Source: Pseudomonadota bacterium | GTDB lineage: Bacteria; Pseudomonadota; Alphaproteobacteria; Rhizobiales; Xanthobacteraceae | Assembly: GCA_023391175.1 (NCBI GenBank) | Contig: JAEWBL010000073.1 | Coordinates: forward strand, 1-5,394 | Length of the DNA stretch: 5,394 bases | Direction of reading: 5' to 3' | Shown here: positions 1 to 5,394 of the stretch, piece after piece | Position numbering within the stretch: position 1 is the stretch's first letter | How the letters are laid out: the number at the start of each line of letters is the position of its first letter | The notes under the pieces: model-generated | Told to the model about the DNA's origin: nothing | What the model saw: the letters and a program-made list of their open reading frames with translations, nothing else | Database searches by the model: none | Position numbers and translations under genes: made by a program

Positions 1-96
1 CAGGCAACCGATCTTCGCCCAGACTTTCACGGCCTCGCGGAACGTCGGGCGCGCGGGTGCTGCGGCCGGGCCGCTCGTTTCCAGGGTGATGGTCAT
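1..96 (-). CDS. chrA: Chromate transporter ChrA, N-terminal fragment (cut by window edge)
   Basis: Only the first 32 codons are visible; the gene runs out of the window at base 1. ChrA proteins (CHR family) are inner-membrane transporters that expel chromate from the cytoplasm. The visible part is a short polar leader rich in Ala and Pro (residues 7-17), then TFREAVKVWAKIGCL. This matches the amphipathic start of CHR proteins, which usually reads FREALRVWLKIGLL just before the SFGGP motif; that motif would lie outside the window. The ATG at 96 has a GAGGGG Shine-Dalgarno at 103-108 that overlaps the stop codon of the upstream rhodanese-ChrB gene, so the two are almost certainly co-translated. 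A Cys at residue 31 sits where the family usually has Leu. The call rests on a short stretch but is strongly supported by the ChrB-type neighbour. Confidence 0.8.
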   Translation of the reverse strand, partial: MTITLETSGPAAAPARPTFREAVKVWAKIGCL

Positions 97-102
97 GGCG
101 CG

Positions 103-108
103 CCCCTC
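103..108 (-). promoter_or_regulatory. Shine-Dalgarno of chrA, overlapping the chrB stop codon
   Basis: On the minus strand the sequence reads TGAGGGGCGCGCC before the ATG at 96. GAGGGG begins inside the TGA stop of the chrB-like gene and stands 6 nt from the start. This supports both the chosen chrA start and coupled translation of the two genes. Confidence 0.6.
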
Positions 109-928
109 AGCCCTGCTTCTGCTGGCCCGCAGGCCAGTTATGGGTTTCCTCCACGGCGTCCCGACACCAGCGATAGAAGGCGTCGTAAAGCAGCATGCCG
201 GCGTCGAGCTGCTGCAGGTCGTCCCGATACATGCGGGAGAGGCCGAGGGAGGCCGCGAGGAAGCCTGCCGCCTGGGGGGACAGGTCGAGCCGCGCCGTAT
301 CGGCGGCGCGGACGATGACCGCGAGGTGGTCGAGGACGGGGGACCTGAGCCCGAACTCCGCGATCATGGTGTCGAAGGTGCAGCCGTCGCCGCGGTGGCT
401 CCAGAAGGCGCCGTCGATATCGAAGGGCGCGGCGCCGAAGGTCGATGCCACGCTTTCGACCTCGGAGGCACCGACATAGAGGAAGGCCGCGTCGGGATCG
501 ATGAAGCGGCGGATCAGCCAGGGGCAGGCGATGCGGTCCACCTTCGGGCGGGCGCGCGTGACCCAGACCGTTCGCCCCGCGGCATCGCGCGGCGGCAGGG
601 CGGCCTCGGAGAAGAGCAGGCCGCCGCCGTCCCGCCACGCCGCGAAGCCGCCTTCCAGCGTTTCCGCCGCAACGCCCTGGATCCGAAGCCACGCGGCCAC
701 GCCCTGGCTGATCTTGTGGCCCCTCTGGCAGACCACGACGACGGAGCGTCCCGCCAAGGCGGGGCCCCAGTCCGCGACGTTCGCATGGGATCGCCGAAGG
801 GCCGCCGGCAGCATTCTCCTGTCGGCGGCGAAATCGTCGTCAGTGCGCACGTCGATGATGACGGGCGCGGTCGGCAGGCCGACGAGGCGACCGAGCTGCG
901 CCACGGTGATTTCGGTGTTTGAAGGCAC
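107..928 (-). CDS. chrB: Rhodanese domain / ChrB C-terminal domain fusion, chromate resistance protein
   Basis: The protein has 273 residues with this start and two domains. The N-terminal half (about 1-104) is a single rhodanese domain: VIIDVRTDDDFA near 23-34, then the active-site loop CQRGHKIS with the catalytic Cys at 67, then LEGGFAAWRDGG. The C-terminal half (about 119-265) is the ChrB domain, with VWVTRARPKVDRIACPWLIR at 121-140, then FWSHRGDGCTFD, RAADTARLDL and a closing DAFYRWCRD. Cys residues are at 67, 135, 183 and 255. ChrB proteins are linked to chromate sensing or resistance and sit beside chrA; the exact role of the rhodanese-fused form is not settled, and sulfur chemistry or chromate reduction is inference. 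No signal peptide is seen, so it should be cytoplasmic. The open frame reaches a GTG at 985, but the first 19 residues there do not look like rhodanese and have no nearby Shine-Dalgarno. The GTG at 928 has AGGGA at 938-942 and gives the family-like start MPSNTEITVAQL. Its TGA overlaps the ribosome site of chrA. Confidence 0.88.
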   Translation of the reverse strand: MPSNTEITVAQLGRLVGLPTAPVIIDVRTDDDFAADRRMLPAALRRSHANVADWGPALAGRSVVVVCQRGHKISQGVAAWLRIQGVAAETLEGGFAAWRDGGGLLFSEAALPPRDAAGRTVWVTRARPKVDRIACPWLIRRFIDPDAAFLYVGASEVESVASTFGAAPFDIDGAFWSHRGDGCTFDTMIAEFGLRSPVLDHLAVIVRAADTARLDLSPQAAGFLAASLGLSRMYRDDLQQLDAGMLLYDAFYRWCRDAVEETHNWPAGQQKQG

Positions 929-1056
929 GAGCGTCCATCCCTGGGCAGAGGGGAGAAAGGACGCGATTTCAGGCTGGCGCCTCACGGGGCAATCGCGGGA
1001 GCCCCTTGGGGACAGATTAGCCAGACCGCTGATCCACGCGCAATCCCGCAGAAGGC
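929..1056. other. Gap between the EamA transporter gene and the chrB-like gene
   Basis: This 128-bp stretch should carry the promoter of the chromate genes if they are not read through from upstream. On the minus strand, TTGCGC (1036-1041) is followed after 16 nt by GCTAAT (1014-1019), a weak sigma70-like pair matching the consensus at about 3 and 4 of 6 positions. Downstream are CCCC and GGGG runs at 1002-1005 and 1008-1011, and a 5-bp inverted repeat (986-990 with 1001-1005, 10-nt loop). The hexamer GCAATC occurs twice on the plus strand (989-994 and 1040-1045). None of these is strong enough to call as a site, and no rho-independent terminator for the EamA gene is visible here. Confidence 0.3.
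938..942 (-). promoter_or_regulatory. Shine-Dalgarno deciding the chrB-like start at 928
   Basis: AGGGA on the minus strand lies 9 nt before the GTG at 928. No comparable purine run lies at the right distance before the longer alternative GTG at 985; the closest, GGGG, is 16 nt or more away. This is modest evidence, used together with the protein start resembling the family. Confidence 0.4.
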
Positions 1057-2103
1057 TTACGCGCCGTGTCCGTGCCTGTGATGGATGTCCGGGTAGTGCG
1101 GATGTCGGTGCATCATCGGCACATGCCGGTGCCAGTGGCTGTGCGGCTCGCCGGAGGGCGTGTCCGCATCGTGGGCGTGCTGGTGGTGCGCGTCGTGGCG
1201 GTGGCGGTGCTCGTGCTCCAGCGCCTCGTGGGCGTGTTCATGCTCATGCTGTTCGGAGAGGTGCAGCCAGAGGCCGAGTGCCATCAGGAGGCCCGCGATC
1301 ACGAGCTGGGGCGTCAGCGCCTCGCCGAGCAGCGCGATGGCGAGCACCGCGCCCACGAACGGCGCGAGCGAGAAATAGGCGCCGGTGCGCGCGGCGCCCA
1401 GGTGGCGCAGTGCGAGCACGAACAGGGCGAGGCTGACGCCATAGCCTAAGAAGCCGACCACCGCGGCCGCCCCCACGATCCCCAACGCGGGAAAGGCGGC
1501 TCCGTGGCCGAGGGCGATCAAGAGATTGATGGTTCCGGCGATGAGGCCCTTGAGCATGGCGATCTGCACCGGATCGGCGGAGGAGAGCTTCCGGGTGAGG
1601 TTGTTGTCGATGCCCCAGCACAGGCACGCGCCCGCGATCAGCGCGGCTCCGAGGTCGAGCGTCGCCCGGCCCTGCCATGACAGCAGCGCGGCGCCGGCGA
1701 GGATGGCGAGCGCGCCCAGAAGGAGGCGTCTGTCCACATTCTCACGGAAGGCGATCCAGGCGATGGCCATGGTCGCCACGCCTTCCAGATTGAGCAGAAG
1801 GGATGCGCTGGCGGCATCGGTCCGGGCGAGGCCGAACATGAGCAGCAACGGGCCGAGGACGCCGCCGGCGAGGATCACCAGCGCGAGCCATGGCATGTCG
1901 CTCCTTCGCAGCGGCGCTTCCACAGCCGGCAGCCGAAGCGCGGCCCGGGACAGGTGGACGGCGGCGAGGCCCGCACCTGCCCCGAGATAGAGCAGGCCGG
2001 CCATCATCCACGTGTCGACGGCGCCGAGAAGCAGCTTGGCGAGCGGCGTGCTCGCGCCGAACAGCAGGGCGGACAGCAGACCGAAGATGATCCCGACGTT
2101 CAT
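1057..2103 (-). CDS. DMT/EamA-family transporter with histidine-rich C-terminal tail
   Basis: The protein has 348 residues. Residues 1-281 form a ten-helix DMT transporter made of two EamA repeats, about 1-143 and 148-281. Hydrophobic segments are visible near 4-26, 32-52, 71-92, 97-118, 127-143, 150-167, 182-200, 206-231, 240-259 and 264-281. Residues 284-348 are a tail with 23 His in 65 residues, in three blocks: EHEHEHAHEALEHEH with RHRHDAHHQHAH, then HSHWHRH, then MHRHPHYPDIHHRHGH. The DMT superfamily moves small solutes across the inner membrane; the substrate cannot be read from sequence. The tail and the metal-efflux and chromate neighbours suggest a metal-linked role, perhaps nickel, cobalt or zinc export or buffering (inference). 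The ATG at 2103 has AAGGGGAG at 2110-2117, 6 nt upstream. The 151-bp gap before it suggests its own transcript start. The EamA fold is near certain; a role in metal transport is only probable. Confidence 0.9.
   Translation of the reverse strand: MNVGIIFGLLSALLFGASTPLAKLLLGAVDTWMMAGLLYLGAGAGLAAVHLSRAALRLPAVEAPLRRSDMPWLALVILAGGVLGPLLLMFGLARTDAASASLLLNLEGVATMAIAWIAFRENVDRRLLLGALAILAGAALLSWQGRATLDLGAALIAGACLCWGIDNNLTRKLSSADPVQIAMLKGLIAGTINLLIALGHGAAFPALGIVGAAAVVGFLGYGVSLALFVLALRHLGAARTGAYFSLAPFVGAVLAIALLGEALTPQLVIAGLLMALGLWLHLSEQHEHEHAHEALEHEHRHRHDAHHQHAHDADTPSGEPHSHWHRHVPMMHRHPHYPDIHHRHGHGA
1060..1254 (-). repeat. Low-complexity His-rich coding tract (C-terminal tail of the EamA transporter)
   Basis: These 65 codons hold 23 histidines, mostly as His-Glu, His-Ala and His-Arg pairs. 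This gives a run of CAC/CAT codons in the DNA (seen as gtg/atg on the plus strand). The tract is imperfect rather than a clean tandem repeat, and ends in the more ordered block PHYPDIHHRHGH. It is likely a soluble metal-binding extension following the last membrane helix. Confidence 0.75.
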
Positions 2104-2109
2104 GGTTAT

Positions 2110-2117
2110 CTCCCCTT
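2110..2117 (-). promoter_or_regulatory. Shine-Dalgarno of the EamA transporter
   Basis: AAGGGGAG on the minus strand, 6 nt before the ATG at 2103. It is one of the two strongest ribosome sites in the window. It fixes the start and fits a gene translated independently rather than coupled to its upstream neighbour. Confidence 0.65.
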
Positions 2118-2185
2118 GGGAGCACTTCTATCCGCTGGTGGTATGGGGTGTGAAACGGTGGGTGCCGATACGCCCATTATGCGCA

Positions 2186-2212
2186 CAGATAGATCCTCGG
2201 CGGCATGGTCAA
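2186..2212 (-). promoter_or_regulatory. Weak candidate promoter for the EamA transporter gene
   Basis: TTGACC at 2207-2212 matches the sigma70 -35 consensus TTGACA at five positions. The only -10-like hexamer at a tolerable distance is TATCTG at 2186-2191, with a short 15-nt spacer. The better hexamer CATAAT (2176-2181) lies 25 nt from TTGACC, too far for a normal promoter. The site is plausible by position but poor by spacing. Confidence 0.2.
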
Positions 2213-2219
2213 CGCGAAG

Positions 2220-2240
2220 GAAGGCTTCCCAGCAGCCTTC
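2220..2240 (-). terminator. Candidate weak hairpin at the 3' end of the czcA-led operon
   Basis: GAAGGCT (2220-2226) and AGCCTTC (2234-2240) form a perfect 7-bp stem with a 7-nt loop, beginning 14 nt after the TAG stop of the last small gene. No T-run follows on the minus strand (the next bases are CTTCGCG), so it is not a classical intrinsic terminator. It could act as a weak terminator or protect the 3' end of the message. Confidence 0.3.
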
Positions 2241-2254
2241 AGGGCTTAGCCTCG

Positions 2255-2689
2255 CTATTCCGCCGCATGGCTTTCGACATGCCGGCGCACCTCAGGCACC
2301 ACGGCAGCGTCGCACCATTGGGTGATGCGGGCGGTTTCCACGCCACGATCGGCGTCGTAATGGCTGCGCACCGCCATCAGCGCGATGGCGCGCGCCGCGT
2401 CGGCGGATCGCCGAACGAGGCGATCCGCGTCCTCCTCCGGAAGCTGGGCTGCGGCTTCCGTCTTCACGTGATGAGCCAGTCCGTTGACCCCGCCGTCCTT
2501 GCCGACCGTCTGAGACAGGGCCGAAGGCGTGAACTGGCCGCAATAGACGGCGAGGTTCTGGAGGGTGAAGGCCTGGACCAGATCGCGCTCGCTGTGGCTC
2601 TCGCTCGCCTGCGCCGGCGCGAGCACAAGAAGGGATGCGAGCGCGCCGACGGAACGCAGCATCCACCCTGAGGATGGGACGGCCCTCAT
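2255..2689 (-). CDS. Small exported protein of unknown function (144 aa), last gene of the czcA-led operon
   Basis: I do not recognise the family. The start chosen is the ATG at 2689, which overlaps the TGA of the preceding gene in an ATGA. A second ATG at 2662 (residue 10, preceded by AGGGTGG) is also possible. Either start gives a Sec signal peptide: a hydrophobic core near residues 13-24 and a likely cut after AQA at residue 28. The mature part of about 116 residues looks largely helical and charged, with two Cys (50 in VYCGQF, 126 in TQWCDA) that could form one disulfide. It also has His at 73-74, 110, 137 and 141, near HHVKTEAA, RSHYDAD and RRHVESHAAE. Context suggests a periplasmic accessory of the metal pump operon, which is inference. 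The open frame extends much further upstream, to 3202, but that extension has no signal peptide and overlaps two other genes, so it was not used. Confidence 0.72.
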   Translation of the reverse strand: MRAVPSSGWMLRSVGALASLLVLAPAQASESHSERDLVQAFTLQNLAVYCGQFTPSALSQTVGKDGGVNGLAHHVKTEAAAQLPEEDADRLVRRSADAARAIALMAVRSHYDADRGVETARITQWCDAAVVPEVRRHVESHAAE

Positions 2690-2955
2690 TTGGCCGTGCC
2701 CCACACCCGCATGCACTGGTCGTAGCGCATGGTGCAATGGGTGATCTCGTGCGGCCGGAATGCGCGGTTGCTGCTGATGCACTCCGATTTGGTCTTTGCG
2801 CAAAAGAGGTTGTGCGCGCCGGCGCTGCCGTGCTCGCAGCCGGCGTCCGAGGCGCTCGCTGGCCGCGCGGGTGGGGTGCCGTCTGCGAGGGCCGGGCCCA
2901 CGGCAAGACTGCCGAGAGCCATACAGATTAGGCTTGTGTAGCGCAGGCCCTTCAT
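2686..2955 (-). CDS. Small cysteine-rich exported protein of unknown function (89 aa)
   Basis: I do not recognise the family. Residues 1-25 are a clear Sec signal peptide (Lys and Arg at the start, hydrophobic core 8-20, cut after ALA near 24). The mature part of about 65 residues has five Cys, at 40, 52, 59, 74 and 81, in the blocks DAGCEHG, LFCAKTKSEC, THCTMRYDQC. His is at 42, 48, 69 and 73. The Cys-X6-Cys pairs at 52/59 and 74/81 suggest two disulfides or a compact metal site, with Cys40 left over. The ATG at 2955 overlaps the TGA of the gene before it (ATGA) and has AAAGG six bases upstream. Its own TGA overlaps the ATG of the next gene. A periplasmic metal-binding or redox role is possible but unproven. 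The signal peptide, ribosome site and both overlaps support a real gene. Confidence 0.75.
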   Translation of the reverse strand: MKGLRYTSLICMALGSLAVGPALADGTPPARPASASDAGCEHGSAGAHNLFCAKTKSECISSNRAFRPHEITHCTMRYDQCMRVWGTAK

Positions 2956-3221
2956 GGCGTGCCTTTCGTGATTGGTGTGGCGGAAGTGCTTGGGGCGGTG
3001 GCCGGCCAGCGGGACCGTCCCTGCGTGGCCGGAGGGACGACAGGTCTGCTGCGCCCTTCGGGTGCGGGATGCGCGAGGCCGAGCTGCACATCACGGAAGT
3101 CGTGCTTCGCCCTTTCGCGATAGGTGCTCGGCCGCGGGTCCAGGCCGAGCGCCGGCGACCCGAGGCCGAGCAAGGCGGCGACGGCCGCAGCCGCCCCGCC
3201 AAGCCTTCGATACCGTGCCAT
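2952..3221 (-). CDS. Small predicted exported protein of unknown function (89 aa)
   Basis: I do not recognise the family. The N-terminus is a plausible Sec signal peptide: Arg-rich MARYRRL, then a hydrophobic Ala/Leu core at 8-20 and a possible cut after ALG near 26. The next part, to about residue 55, is charged (STYRERAKHDFRDVQLGLAH). The last 30 or so residues are Pro, Ser, Thr and Arg rich and probably disordered. It has no Cys and two His. The start is well supported: AGGA (3229-3232) stands 7 nt before the ATG and is partly formed by the TAG stop of the preceding gene. The TGA overlaps the ATG of the next gene. The low-complexity tail leaves some doubt: this could be a short coupling ORF, or its end could reflect a frameshift. 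It is the least certain coding call in the window. Confidence 0.55.
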   Translation of the reverse strand: MARYRRLGGAAAAVAALLGLGSPALGLDPRPSTYRERAKHDFRDVQLGLAHPAPEGRSRPVVPPATQGRSRWPATAPSTSATPITKGTP

Positions 3222-3228
3222 CGGTGGG

Positions 3229-3232
3229 TCCT
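3229..3232 (-). promoter_or_regulatory. Shine-Dalgarno made partly from a stop codon
   Basis: The minus strand reads TAGGACCCACCG before the ATG at 3221. The TAG that ends the GPNGG protein gene supplies the first two bases of AGGA, and the spacer is 7 nt. A ribosome finishing one gene is thereby placed to start the next, which favours coupled translation. Confidence 0.5.
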
Positions 3233-3608
3233 ACGGCGCCGTGAACTTCGCCTGGCCGGACTTCCCGGCCGGCGTCTTGATGAGCAGGGTCACGGCGGCG
3301 CCCTTGGGGACCGGCGCGGCCGCCTTCCCGGAGAGGGCCTCGCCAGCGGCAGCGAGCGGCAGCGTCTTGCGTTCGGTCCCGGCCGCAACCATGGCGGAGC
3401 CGGTGAAGCCGGCGGCGCTGAGGGGTTTGCCCGCCTCGTCGAGGAGATTGAAGGTCACGGCCTCGCCGGCGACGACCAACTCCACATGAACGCCCGCCAC
3501 GTCCTCCATGGGGCCGCCGTTCGGCCCCTTCTGGGCGCCGTGGGCGTGCTGGGCAATTGCCGGGCCGGCGGCGACGAGGCTGAGGGCGACGATCAGGCTC
3601 TTGAGCAT
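3231..3608 (-). CDS. Small periplasmic protein with GPNGG motif, RND metal-efflux associated (125 aa)
   Basis: Residues 1-19 are a signal peptide (MLKSLIVALSLVAAGPAIA), cut before QHAHG. The mature chain opens with two His (21, 23), then GPNGGPMEDVAGVHVELVV at 28-46 with a third His at 41. A beta-rich domain with alternating hydrophobic residues follows to the end (VTFNLLDEAG, AVTLLIKTPAG, QAKFTAP). Proteins of this size and motif are, to my knowledge, common beside CzcA-type pumps in proteobacteria, and the GG-x-HxELV region recalls the N-terminal metal-binding part of some CzcB-like adaptor proteins. A role in periplasmic metal binding or delivery to the pump is inference. The start is decided by a perfect AAGGAG 7 nt before the ATG at 3608; the longer frame from a TTG at 3629 would place that ribosome site inside the gene. 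It lies 17 nt after the czcA stop, clearly in the same operon. Confidence 0.82.
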   Translation of the reverse strand: MLKSLIVALSLVAAGPAIAQHAHGAQKGPNGGPMEDVAGVHVELVVAGEAVTFNLLDEAGKPLSAAGFTGSAMVAAGTERKTLPLAAAGEALSGKAAAPVPKGAAVTLLIKTPAGKSGQAKFTAP

Positions 3609-3615
3609 GGGGTTT

Positions 3616-3621
3616 CTCCTT
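3616..3621 (-). promoter_or_regulatory. Perfect Shine-Dalgarno of the GPNGG protein
   Basis: AAGGAG on the minus strand with a 7-nt spacer (AAACCCC) to the ATG at 3608. It is the best ribosome site in the window. It rules out the upstream TTG at 3629 as the start and falls in the short gap after the czcA stop. Confidence 0.8.
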
Positions 3622-3625
3622 GTGG

Positions 3626-5394
<1,769 letters not shown>

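Larger units (their letters stand above)
2104..2254. other. Gap between the small exported protein operon and the EamA gene
   Basis: This 151-bp stretch ends the czcA-led operon and probably holds the promoter of the EamA transporter gene. Its base composition is less GC-rich than the genes around it. It contains a 7-bp hairpin close to the operon end (2220-2240), a TTGACC hexamer (2207-2212) just beyond, a CATAAT hexamer (2176-2181), and a G-run flanked by AT (plus-strand GGTATGGGGTGTG, 2140-2152) between those elements and the start codon. No open frame with a credible ribosome site was found here. Confidence 0.5.

Noticed and set aside
986..1011. GC-rich inverted repeats (GGGGC/GCCCC and CCCC/GGGG) as an intrinsic terminator
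   Set aside because: The stems are only 4-5 bp, one has a 2-nt loop, there is no T-run on either strand, and they lie about 45 nt after the EamA stop and close to the next gene. Chance structure in GC-rich DNA is likely.
86..1449. Long plus-strand open frames (86-922, 501-1436, 1066-1449) opposite the chrB-like and EamA genes
   Set aside because: They are antisense shadows of strong minus-strand genes in GC-rich DNA. Their proteins are Arg, Ala and Gly rich, with no domain, ribosome site or signal peptide that I could support.
2690..3202. Upstream extension of the 144-residue protein to give a 315-residue ORF
   Set aside because: The extra 171 residues overlap two other small genes in another frame, are Arg/Pro/Ser rich and carry no signal. 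The ATGA overlap and signal peptide favour the start at 2689.

Overview
This is a GC-rich window (third codon positions almost all G or C) in which every supported gene lies on the minus strand, so transcription runs from high to low coordinates. Base composition, codon use and protein style suggest an alphaproteobacterium, probably of the Hyphomicrobiales (Xanthobacter/Methylobacterium-like). That placement is inference; no rRNA or marker gene is present. No tRNA, rRNA, insertion sequence, integrase, CRISPR array or clear riboswitch was seen.

The window is part of a heavy-metal and oxyanion resistance region. In transcription order: (1) the C-terminal half of a CzcA-type RND metal efflux pump (3626-5394, cut by the window edge). 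(2) A 125-residue exported protein with a GPNGG motif (3231-3608). (3) Three small, probably exported proteins of no family I recognise (2952-3221, 2686-2955, 2255-2689). These five genes are tightly packed: a 17-nt gap, a 9-nt gap with the stop codon inside the next Shine-Dalgarno, then two 4-nt ATGA overlaps. They read as one translationally coupled operon. (4) After a 151-bp gap, a DMT/EamA-family membrane transporter with a 65-residue histidine-rich tail (1057-2103). (5) After a further gap, a rhodanese-ChrB fusion protein (107-928), followed 10 nt later by the first 32 codons of a ChrA chromate transporter (1-96).

The likely division of labour is as follows. The RND pump, with its CzcB/CzcC partners outside the window, would export divalent cations from periplasm or cytoplasm to the outside. 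The small exported proteins would work in the periplasm beside it. The EamA protein would carry a metal-related solute across the inner membrane, with its tail binding metal. The ChrB-like protein and ChrA would deal with chromate. The most novel part is the trio of small exported proteins locked by overlapping codons to the metal pump operon.

Two start codons were revised from the longest open frames. The GPNGG protein starts at the ATG at 3608, which has a perfect AAGGAG, not at an upstream TTG. The ChrB-like protein more likely starts at the GTG at 928 than at the GTG at 985.
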